A stretch of 64,000 bases of DNA from Gottfriedia endophytica (GTDB lineage: Bacteria > Bacillota > Bacilli > Bacillales > Bacillaceae_G), in the NCBI RefSeq assembly GCF_017814275.1, contig NZ_JAGIYQ010000001.1:343515-407514 (forward strand), given 5' to 3'. A program made the position numbers and the translations under genes. The notes below the pieces were generated by a model. The model worked only from the letters and a program-made list of their open reading frames with translations. It was not told where the DNA came from and made no database searches. This document shows positions 42,032-49,711 of the stretch, in pieces. The stretch's first letter is position 1; every line of letters begins with the position of its first letter.

Positions 42032-42060
42032 CACCAGTAGTGAAGTCTCTACATACAATA
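42032..42060 (+). promoter_or_regulatory. Sigma-K promoter of gerE
   Basis: CACC at 42032-42035, a 16-base spacer, then CATACAATA at 42052-42060. The -10 matches the sigma-K pattern CATAnnnTA exactly, and the -35 has the AC core. gerE is a sigma-K gene in B. subtilis. The promoter is intact although the gene is interrupted. Confidence 0.75.
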
Positions 42061-42121
42061 AAAAGACTAAATGAATACCCATCCGAAGTACAGCTCGGTC
42101 TAGCAAGGAGGGTTAGCACAG

Positions 42122-42316
42122 TTGAAGGATAGAGAATACCAAACAAAACACACACTAACAAAACGTGAAAAAGAAGTATTCGAGCTACTTGTTCAAGATA
42201 AAACAACAAGGGAAATTGCCGAAGTACTTTTCATTAGTGAAAAGACCGTAAGGAACCATATATCAAATGCAATGCGTAGTATTTGCAAACAGGAGACAGA
42301 GAGAGTCTATTACTGA
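42122..42316 (+). pseudogene. gerE: gerE 5' fragment, interrupted after codon 51
   Basis: GerE is the last mother-cell transcription factor, a 74-residue LuxR-type DNA-binding protein that controls late coat genes. Codons 1-51 match it closely (LTKREKEVFELLVQDKTT, then FISEKTVRNHISNAM) and include most of the four-helix HTH. At about 42275 similarity stops; 13 unrelated codons (RSICKQETERVYY) lead to a stop. The recognition-helix end and dimer helix (in B. subtilis QKLGVKGRSQAVVELLRM) are missing. TTG start with AAGGAGGG nine bases upstream. The pattern matches a gene split by a site-specific element rather than random decay. Confidence 0.9.
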
Positions 42317-43776
42317 GGTTCTTCAAAAGTATACGTTACATCAATTGTCCCCTCTGGATGGATGACAATTTCTTTAATTAACGTTTTAAACACGTGGTGC
42401 AAATCTTGATTACTTTTTTCAATTTCTTTAAAAGCATCTTTTATGTTTTGAATATTGGTTTGCACAGTTTCAGTTTGATTTAATACAAACAATTCTTTCT
42501 TTGTTTGTGAGATTGTTTCTTCTACTTCTTTTCGTTTTTTTTCAAATTCTTCTTTCTCTATTAATTGATCTAAATATAAATCAAGCAATTTTTTCTTCCT
42601 TTGTTCATTTTGTTTCAATGTCTGTTCCAATTTTTTACACTTTTTTAATTGATTTGTTTCAGCACTTTTTTGGATATTTAATAAAACATCCTTGCCTTTT
42701 TCCATTAATAATTTAGTCATAAACCCCCTAAAGTCTTCGTACGAAATTGGCACATGATTTACACATCCATGTTTCCCCGCTCGACGATATTGAGAGCATT
42801 TCAAATATTTCCATTCTGTCCGTTCACCATTTTTTTTCGTCCGAAACGACTGGACGATTATCATATTTGAATGACATTCAGAACACTTAGCTAAATCTCT
42901 AAATTCATTCCATGGAGTTATTCGTATTTTTCTCGATTTAATTTTTTTTTGATTCGCTTGATTCCACGTCTCATCATCAATAATCGACGGATGATGATTC
43001 GGAAATAGTATCCATTTTTCAGAAGAATTTCGAATTTGCTTCTTTCTTCCCCCTATCTTAACGTTTGTAAATTGATTTAAGATAAACGTACCTTTGTATA
43101 TTGCATTTTGAATTAATCGTTGGACTGATGTCACTTGCCAAACCTGGTTGTTTTTAGGCTTAAATCCCAATCGATTTAATTCATTCGTGATATTCTTATA
43201 CCCATATCCATTGTTATAAAGATTGTATATCAACCGGACAACTTCAGCTTCATCTTCATTTATCTCAAGCAATTGATTTACGCGATTATATCCATATGGA
43301 ACTTTTCCGATATGCTCCCCTCTTCTAACTTTCGCTGCCAAAGCAGCACTGATACTTGAAGAAAGGGTTCGACTGTATTGCGCAGAAAAGAGTGACCATA
43401 ATTCAAAAGCCATATCATTTTTCCCTGCTTTAGTTGAATCATAACCCTCTTCAACAGAAATAATTCTGACTCCATGAGCCAAAAAAACCTCTCTAATTTC
43501 TAATGAATCTTTTAAATCACGTGCTAAACGAGAAATTGACTTGAAAATAACCACATTAATAAGTTTTTGTTTCGCTTTTTCCAGAATTTGTTGAATCGCA
43601 GGACGATCCACAAACAATGTACCACTGATACCTTCATCTTTATATACGCTTGTTTCATCCCAAACAAATTCATTTCTTTCTAACCAGTTCCTGCAAATAT
43701 CTACTTGGTTTTCGACAGATGAAATTTGTTCATCACGATCTGTTGAAACACGTACATAGACGGCATATGATTGCAA
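42310..43776 (-). CDS. Large serine recombinase at the gerE junction (SpoIVCA-like)
   Basis: 488 residues. The N-terminal resolvase domain has the nucleophile Ser11 in YAVYVRVSTDRDE, an arginine-rich active site (FKSISRLARDLKDS) and an E-helix. The recombinase domain follows (GKVPYGYNRVN, LIQNAIYKGTFILN), then a C4 zinc ribbon (CSECHSNM ... CSQYRRAGKHGC) and a long coiled coil at about 370-460. It starts with TTG behind AAGGTGAT. Its stop overlaps the gerE fragment by 7 bp, convergent. It is the natural candidate to integrate and excise the element. I see no clear sigma-E or sigma-K promoter upstream. Confidence 0.92.
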   Translation of the reverse strand: MQSYAVYVRVSTDRDEQISSVENQVDICRNWLERNEFVWDETSVYKDEGISGTLFVDRPAIQQILEKAKQKLINVVIFKSISRLARDLKDSLEIREVFLAHGVRIISVEEGYDSTKAGKNDMAFELWSLFSAQYSRTLSSSISAALAAKVRRGEHIGKVPYGYNRVNQLLEINEDEAEVVRLIYNLYNNGYGYKNITNELNRLGFKPKNNQVWQVTSVQRLIQNAIYKGTFILNQFTNVKIGGRKKQIRNSSEKWILFPNHHPSIIDDETWNQANQKKIKSRKIRITPWNEFRDLAKCSECHSNMIIVQSFRTKKNGERTEWKYLKCSQYRRAGKHGCVNHVPISYEDFRGFMTKLLMEKGKDVLLNIQKSAETNQLKKCKKLEQTLKQNEQRKKKLLDLYLDQLIEKEEFEKKRKEVEETISQTKKELFVLNQTETVQTNIQNIKDAFKEIEKSNQDLHHVFKTLIKEIVIHPEGTIDVTYTFEEPQ

Positions 43777-44317
43777 CTCATCACCTTCTTCAAGTATCTC
43801 ATTAGTTGATATTTCTTTATCAATAAATAATAAACTTTCTTATCAATATTTTTAATCGAAAGTCACCTAATTATTCTTATTTAAAAACGTTTTATTTTCA
43901 ATTGAGAATAACTATAAATTCAACATGTAATTTATACATATAAACTATTATTTGTAAGTAATGTAATGCTCTGGAATAAAACGAAACCGTTTGAAGCTGA
44001 GACAGAATTAGCAATGATCCTCTATTTAAGTGCACAACACAGTCTACATCCACCCTTACTCAACACTTATTCCATTTAGGAATAAATAATTCGAAAAAAT
44101 AGCAGACTACCACATTCCGACACTAAATACCATGTATATATACCCCATATTTAATGAACTGCCAGCAGGACATTGATTCCGTAAAGTATACTGTTCACCC
44201 TCTACTTATAGAAACATGTTTGAAGTATGTTGGGACTTGGATCTCGAGTAACAAGCTAAGCTATGGAACTGAACTATAGAGGTTATTGATAAATATATGT
44301 ATCAAGTAGTGAATTTC

Positions 44318-44377
44318 ATGAATCCGGTAATTGGTCTGGATGTTTCAAAAAGAGAAAGTGAAGTACAAGTCTTTTAA
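44318..44377 (+). pseudogene. IS110-family transposase N-terminal remnant
   Basis: Twenty codons reading MNPVIGLDVSKRESEVQVF and then a stop. This is the IS110 N-terminus, including the first Asp of the DEDD catalytic set (GLDVSK). The rest of the gene is missing at this site. A C-terminal remnant in the same orientation lies at 53804. The non-coding stretch 43777-44317 would include the former IS 5' region, where IS110 elements keep their guide (bridge) RNA; I cannot define one here. Confidence 0.6.
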
Positions 44378-44483
44378 AAATCTACATTATTCTTTAACAA
44401 CCCAATAATTAATGCTTTCATCAAACCAACTCTATTTCTCATTATTTTTTAAGAACAAAAGTTCCTATAAAAACATAAAATAA

Positions 44484-44550
44484 TTGTATAAAAGAATGAA
44501 CGTTCGTGTATAATAAGTAAAGGAATAAAATAAATAAGAACGTATATTCT
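44484..44550 (+). promoter_or_regulatory. LexA-controlled promoter of the uvrX-yolD cassette
   Basis: Two LexA/DinR-type boxes. AGAATGAACGTTCG (44493-44506) lies between a -35-like TTGTAT (44484) and a -10 TATAAT (44509-44514). AGAACGTATATTCT (44537-44550) lies just before the RBS. Both follow the GAAC-N4-GTTC scheme, with two or three changes from CGAACRNRYGTTCG. Repression until DNA damage is the expected outcome. Confidence 0.7.
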
Positions 44551-44568
44551 GTTCAGGAGATGTTTATT

Positions 44569-45843
44569 ATGTACGATTATTCAACTTTTCCAGATAACTT
44601 GGTTTATTTTGTTGATATGAAGTCATTCTTTGCTTCAGTTAGTTGTATCTTAATGGGATTGGATCCACTTAAAGTTAAATTGGCTGTCGTTGGTGATACA
44701 AATAGAGATGGATCAGTAGTCTTAGCAGCTACACCTGAAATGAAGAAATTAGGAATTAAAACAGGAAATCGACTTTTCGAAATACCTAAACAAAAAGATA
44801 TTCATATCGTCAATCCATCTATGAGTTTGTATGTAAATATTTCAAATAAAATTACTGAACTTATGCTTACTAAATACGTTGCTCCTATCGACTTCATGCA
44901 ATATTCAATTGATGAATTTGCTTTTTCAATGAAAGGTTATGAAAAACTTCATAAACTATCCCCACTTGATCTAGCTCTCAAAATCCAACAGGATATTTTC
45001 GATCATTTTGGCATTTCGAGTTCTATTGGAATTGGGAGTAACTTATTACTTGCAAAAATCTGTATGGATATAGAAAGTAAAAAACATCCGAGTGGTATAT
45101 CACAGTGGACTTATGTTGATGTACCTACCAAAATGTGGAATATTACTCCCTTAAGTAAATTCTGGGGCATTGCTAAGAAAACTGAACAGAAGTTAAACAG
45201 ATTAGGCATAACTACTATTGGTGAGTTGGCACGATACCCTAAAGAAGTTTTAATCAAACAATTCGGGAATGTGATAGGTACAGAATTACATCTCCATTCT
45301 AACGGAATTGATTACTCTCGAATTGGTGAAATGAAAGACTACAAACCGAAAGATAAGTCAATTGGCAAAAGCCAAGTTCTATTAAGAGACTATCATTCAC
45401 ATGAAATAAAAACGTTAATACTAGAACAACTTGAGGAAGTTTGTTTTCGATTAAGAAGCCAAAACAATCAATCAAGAACTATTCATTTTGTTATTGGTTA
45501 TAGTTCTGGCATTGGAGGATTTTCTAAAAGTGTCACCATTGAAGAACCAACAAATTTAACAAAAGACTTTTATAAAGTTTGTCTTAGAATTCTAGAAGAA
45601 AATTACAATCAAGAACCTGTAAGGACTATATCAATCGCTTTAAAGAACTTTGTTCAATCAGACACAGAACAAATTTCATTTTTTACTAATCCAATAAAAA
45701 AGCAAAAGGATCAAAATTTATCAGCTGCGATGGATTCAATAAGACGTAAATATGGAAAAAATAGTTTGTTGAGAGCGTGCAGTTTTACAGATTTCAGCAC
45801 TGTAAGAGGTAATAATAAGAAAATTGGAGGTCATTATGCATGA
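44569..45843 (+). CDS. uvrX: UvrX/YqjW-like Y-family DNA polymerase
   Basis: 424 residues. Y-family (UmuC/DinB) palm and finger marks: VYFVDMKSFFASVSC with the catalytic Asp, YSIDEFAFSM with the Asp-Glu pair, and GIGSNLLLAKICMDIESKK; little-finger domain at about 240-370. It performs error-prone synthesis across lesions. The ATG at 44569 is chosen because AGGAG lies nine bases upstream; an ATG at 44560 touches the RBS. It closely resembles SPbeta UvrX and YqjW, which are LexA targets. A 4-bp overlap couples it to the YolD-like gene. Confidence 0.9.
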   Translation: MYDYSTFPDNLVYFVDMKSFFASVSCILMGLDPLKVKLAVVGDTNRDGSVVLAATPEMKKLGIKTGNRLFEIPKQKDIHIVNPSMSLYVNISNKITELMLTKYVAPIDFMQYSIDEFAFSMKGYEKLHKLSPLDLALKIQQDIFDHFGISSSIGIGSNLLLAKICMDIESKKHPSGISQWTYVDVPTKMWNITPLSKFWGIAKKTEQKLNRLGITTIGELARYPKEVLIKQFGNVIGTELHLHSNGIDYSRIGEMKDYKPKDKSIGKSQVLLRDYHSHEIKTLILEQLEEVCFRLRSQNNQSRTIHFVIGYSSGIGGFSKSVTIEEPTNLTKDFYKVCLRILEENYNQEPVRTISIALKNFVQSDTEQISFFTNPIKKQKDQNLSAAMDSIRRKYGKNSLLRACSFTDFSTVRGNNKKIGGHYA

Positions 45844-46175
45844 CGCAAGATCCTATGGGTCGAGGGATAATAAAATGGCAACCTTTTGCATCGATACCTC
45901 AGCAATTTAAAGGTATAGCTGATATTATCGATAATCAAAGGAAGATACCCCGACCAATATTAAATGATGATGAGAAGGAACGTATTAATTATTATCTTGT
46001 TGAAGCTGTGGAAAGAAAAAATGATGTATCATTAGTTTATTGGGTTAAAGGGCGTATCGAAACAGTAATTGGGAAAATAAAAAAAGTTGATCAGATAAAC
46101 GCTACTGTTATCTTTATTGATACATATGGCTCTTCTCATACACTTTCTATGATTTCATTAGTTGATTTATTTTAG
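45840..46175 (+). CDS. yolD: YolD-like protein, SOS polymerase partner
   Basis: 111 residues of the YolD-like family (DPMGRGIIKWQPFASIPQQF at the start; a WVKGRIETVIGKIKKVD core). YolD-like genes sit immediately downstream of uvrX/yqjW-type polymerases and are thought to act with them, perhaps as a UmuD-like partner. The ATG overlaps the polymerase stop (ATGA). Confidence 0.88.
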   Translation: MTQDPMGRGIIKWQPFASIPQQFKGIADIIDNQRKIPRPILNDDEKERINYYLVEAVERKNDVSLVYWVKGRIETVIGKIKKVDQINATVIFIDTYGSSHTLSMISLVDLF

Positions 46176-46247
46176 CTTCAAAAAGGAATAACCTTTTACT
46201 TAATCGGAAAAATAAGTGAAAGTATTAAACGAATTGAGTAAATATTA

Positions 46248-46427
46248 ATGAAACAAAAATTAGTATGCCTTGGCAGTGTATCAATTAATCCCTCAGCAAT
46301 CACTGAAGAACAAAGAAAGAGATTGAAACGTGCAGCTGAAGGATTATCAACTGTTCAAATTCGAACCAGTTCGGATTTGACGTTTAAAAAGACTAGTCCT
46401 ACTTTAAAGATATATAAGTACAATTAA
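46248..46427 (+). CDS. Small basic protein following the uvrX-yolD pair
   Basis: 59 residues, beginning MKQKLVCLGSVSINPSAITE and basic in the middle (EEQRKRLKRAAEGL). It is on the same strand 72 bases after yolD, so it could belong to the same SOS transcript. The RBS is weak. I do not recognise the family; it has even codon use and no low complexity, which favours a real gene. Confidence 0.5.
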   Translation: MKQKLVCLGSVSINPSAITEEQRKRLKRAAEGLSTVQIRTSSDLTFKKTSPTLKIYKYN

Positions 46428-46872
46428 TTACAAATATATATCCTGTATCATAGATTACCAAATAATATTTGAAATAGGCTATATACTTTCTTATAGAACT
46501 AACGCATGCGTTAGCCATCCATGAATCCTCTGATTCACAACAGTGAATGGAAGTATATATCGTTCTTCCATGGTAGTTCTATAAGAAATTTCATTTCAAC
46601 TGATTCTTTTTTCTTCCCAAAATTTAATAAGGGTTTCGTGCATTTCTTTCGGTTTTTCAATTATAAACCAATCTATTTTACCACTATATCTCCAAAAAAT
46701 ATTTTTTAATGGGAGTTAATGTCTGAATCTAACATGCTCTTGTTTATAAATGCTGAAGTAGATGTTAATCTTCCTCTCCCTTTTATGTTGTTATTTAGAT
46801 AATTGTATTGTATCGGACCTCCAGATTTCATAATGAATTCCCCATTTGAGTTTCGTTGAGTTCCTTTAAAAG
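46428..46872. other. Gap without a confident gene; palindrome and a possible 41-codon ORF
   Basis: Contains the 16-bp palindrome CTAACGCATGCGTTAG (46499-46514), whose left context recurs at the group II intron border near 52400. On the minus strand 46706-46831 could encode 41 residues (start MKSGGPIQYNYLNNN) behind GGGGAA; I cannot support it further. An open frame on the plus strand at 46521-46709 is rich in Phe and Ile and looks like chance. Confidence 0.4.
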
Positions 46873-46909
46873 AAAAAAGCATGTAGAGAATTTTTCTACA
46901 TGCTTTTTT
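46873..46909. terminator. Bidirectional terminator
   Basis: AAAAAAGCATGTAGA / TCTACATGCTTTTTT, a perfect 15-bp stem with a seven-base loop and T tails in both directions. It serves mrr on the minus strand and the uvrX side on the plus strand. Confidence 0.8.
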
Positions 46910-46954
46910 CTTTTAATTATGATACGGTTCTCCATGATGTATCAAAATGAGGTT

Positions 46955-47866
46955 TTACTCTTCAAAGAAGTCTAAATCAATCTTCTTAATAGTATAAACT
47001 TCTTCATCAGACACACCTACGTTATATTTGAACATCAAATTAGTTAAATCTTGTCCATCTATTAATATTACTCTTTTTTCAATTGATTCTGTATAGGCTC
47101 TAGCTTCTTTAGAAAATTTCGCTGTTGTAATGAAGATCCCTTTTGAGGCTTTCTTGCCAACTAGACTACCTACAAATCCTTGAATATCGGGCCTAGAAAC
47201 AGTTGAATCAACTTTCCATCGTTTTGCTTGTAAATAAATCATATCTAAACCTAATACGTCTTCTTTTATGATGCCATCAATTCCTTCATCGCCTGTTTTA
47301 CCAATCGCTCTCCCAGCATCATTTACAGATCCACCATAACCCATTGTTACAATCAGATCGACTATCATGCTCTCAAAAAAGGATGGAGAACATTCAAGAA
47401 TTTTTTCTAGTAGTAATTCTTGAAGTTCATTTTTTAAAACATTAAAGTTGTAATCGATTAATTCAAGAGGGGTTCGTTCGTCATTAATTGATATCTCAGG
47501 TGTTTTCTTTTCATTTGATGTATTGTTTATGAACTCATTAAAGCACCCATACCTAGTCAAAAATTTTCTATCAATTCTTATTAACCCCGGTTCTTTAAGT
47601 ACATCTAATCCTTCGTCAGTAATTTTAAATACCGCTCTTCTTACTACTTTAATTAACCCTGCTTTATTTAAATAAGTTCTTGCCCATCCAATTCGATTAA
47701 CTATTAAAGTTTGTTTTCCACTTGGGAGTTTCTCCGTTATATCTTTATCTGTTAAATTAAAATGTTTTGCAAGTATCACATATAAGTCCTGTAATCTATA
47801 CTCTTTACCATCTTCTAATTGTTTAAGAAATGGATACATGAAATCTTGATAACCCGGAACAGCCAA
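46955..47866 (-). CDS. mrr: Mrr-type restriction endonuclease
   Basis: 303 residues. Winged-helix Mrr N-terminal domain (about 1-95: VPGYQDFMYPFLKQLEDG), a linker, then an Mrr_cat PD-(D/E)xK nuclease at about 155-285 with the motifs MGYGGSVNDAG, GDEGIDGII and the YLQAKRW (QxK) line. Mrr enzymes cut methylated DNA and belong to type IV restriction. It begins with TTG behind GGGGG. A stand-alone gene on the defence side of the element. Confidence 0.9.
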   Translation of the reverse strand: MAVPGYQDFMYPFLKQLEDGKEYRLQDLYVILAKHFNLTDKDITEKLPSGKQTLIVNRIGWARTYLNKAGLIKVVRRAVFKITDEGLDVLKEPGLIRIDRKFLTRYGCFNEFINNTSNEKKTPEISINDERTPLELIDYNFNVLKNELQELLLEKILECSPSFFESMIVDLIVTMGYGGSVNDAGRAIGKTGDEGIDGIIKEDVLGLDMIYLQAKRWKVDSTVSRPDIQGFVGSLVGKKASKGIFITTAKFSKEARAYTESIEKRVILIDGQDLTNLMFKYNVGVSDEEVYTIKKIDLDFFEE

Positions 47867-48004
47867 ACTTATTCCCCCATTCTATTTCTATTTTTATTTT
47901 TATTTTTATAATCAGTATAACAAAAAATAGTATTTTTATAGCTACTCAAACGAATAAGAGAAGAAAATCATCTTTAGCGATTGTTGTCATATTTATGAGG
48001 CGAA

Positions 48005-48493
48005 CTAAATATTAAATGTAATTAAAAAAGGTGCAGACAAGTCATCAACTGACGACTTATCTACACCTTGTCCAGTAAAATAATTTAATACTGCGTTATT
48101 GAATTGTATTTGAATACTATCAATTTCACGATCCTTATTAATCGTAATTTCCTTAATTAGAAGGGTGATTAGATGCTTCTGTTGTTCTTGCGTAATAGAC
48201 TTTTTAAATGCTTTATGGAAATTGCTCATAACTTCTTTAATTAAAGCTTCATTAATATTATGTAATTTTAAAGACTGCATACTTAATTTAATCGGTTGTA
48301 ATCTAAATTCAGTTTGTTCTATTAACTGATTTATTTTAAGTAGTCTTTGCAATAGTTCTGCCTTTGTGATGATATCATCCTCAAACATTTCCATAGCTTT
48401 TTCTTTTTTATGTTTAATCTGTTCGAGCTCTTTAATAAGTATTGCAAACTCTCGCTTTATTGGTTCATCATTGTTGGATCGCTTACCATTCAC
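48005..48493 (-). pseudogene. C-terminal remnant of a second large serine recombinase
   Basis: 162 residues matching only the zinc-ribbon-distal coiled coil and tail of large serine recombinases: KELEQIKHKKEKAMEMFEDD, ITKAELLQRLLKINQ and the closing ITINKDREIDSIQIQF. The catalytic resolvase domain is absent; a stop lies five codons upstream of the first possible start and the RES gene begins 30 bases further. It marks an older integration event or a deletion by recombination. Confidence 0.7.
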
Positions 48494-48522
48494 CGCAACG
48501 GTTTAACCTGCGATTTTTTTGG

Positions 48523-49429
48523 TTATTTATTATTTTTACTTTGATTCATTCCTTTTAACTTATCCAACGCTAAATTAAACTGTTTCATTTTATATGCTTG
48601 AAGTTTTTCATGAGTAATTGATTTCTCTGTCTTTGGCGCAAGAGGTCTTGCGTCAAAACAAATATCACCCACCTCATATATTTTTGAACTTATCGGCTCA
48701 CAACTCTGGTAATTAAATATCGTTAAATTATTACCGATATTATACAAAGAACTATTAAATCTGATTCCCTCAAAACCTAACAATTTAATATATTCGGCAA
48801 TATACTGGGTTGGAAGATAATCTTTTTTGTTTGAATTAGAAGGTATTGAAAAATCATACATAATAATATTTAGCAAATTCCTTTTGAAGCCATCAAATTT
48901 CTCATATTTCCCAAAAGTCAACAACTTCTAAAGGCTTATTAACTATAATTTCAGCTATATTCACTCTGCTTTTTAAATAAGGTCTTACTTCAACTAATGC
49001 AGTGTAGGGCTCCTCAGCAGTATACAAGTACTTAATAAAAGAAGGGTTTACTCTACCATCATTTATGTTATCGTTATCTGGGGGAACAAAGGAATTCTGA
49101 GCATTATATCCCCAAAATCCAGTTTCACTTTTATTTTTAATTTGACTATTATAGTAACTTCTTATTAATTTACTTGTATTATCTAGTTCTTCTTCATAAA
49201 GATTATTAATACTATTATTTACATAAAATAAAAATGGATCATCCTCCGCATATATTCTTGCTCTAAATAAAATAGTTCCTTCTTGAATAGTTATTCTACA
49301 TTTCTCAGCAAATTCTTCAATATATTTAAGGACTTCATGTTTAATAATAAATCTATTTTTATAAAGCACCTCTTCCTTGAAGCCATTCCAAAGGTCAAAT
49401 GCTTGTTTTAATTCATCGTTATTAGACAT
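48523..49429 (-). pseudogene. RES-domain protein gene with a frameshift
   Basis: The first part (48902-49429) has the RES marks ILFRARIYAEDDPF and NPSFIKYLYTAEEPYTALVEVRP; the second (48523-48924) continues with PTQYIAEYIKLLGFEGIRF and the C-terminus. The frames join at about 48910: removing one A from GGGAAATATGAG restores a single reading frame of about 300 residues. RES domains act as NAD+-degrading toxins in RES-Xre modules, but this longer stand-alone type has no adjacent antitoxin gene here. A sequencing error in a homopolymer would give the same picture. Confidence 0.75.
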
Positions 49430-49711
49430 TTTTACTCCTATTTTAAATTATTTTATTATTCTTTTTGATTATAAAAATTATTTAATTATGCAAATAACCG
49501 TACTATCAATTACGGCAGCATTATTTAAATTTATTCTTAAGTATTCTTTAAACACTATGATACGATTAATTATAAAACGGTCTTAACTTCAACATTAACA
49601 ACTTGTTCGCCTTCAGGAACATCTGAATGCATTAAAAAAACACTATACTACACCATCGTCAGTATTGGCCATTTATATAGAGATTTTTATTTACAAAAGA
49701 GTTGATACTTA

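Noticed and set aside
42015-42209. 64-codon minus-strand open frame over the gerE promoter
   Set aside because: Overlaps gerE on the opposite strand and has no family resemblance.
46521-46709. 62-codon open frame on the plus strand
   Set aside because: Phe/Ile-rich, no RBS, no recognisable motif, within an otherwise non-coding gap.
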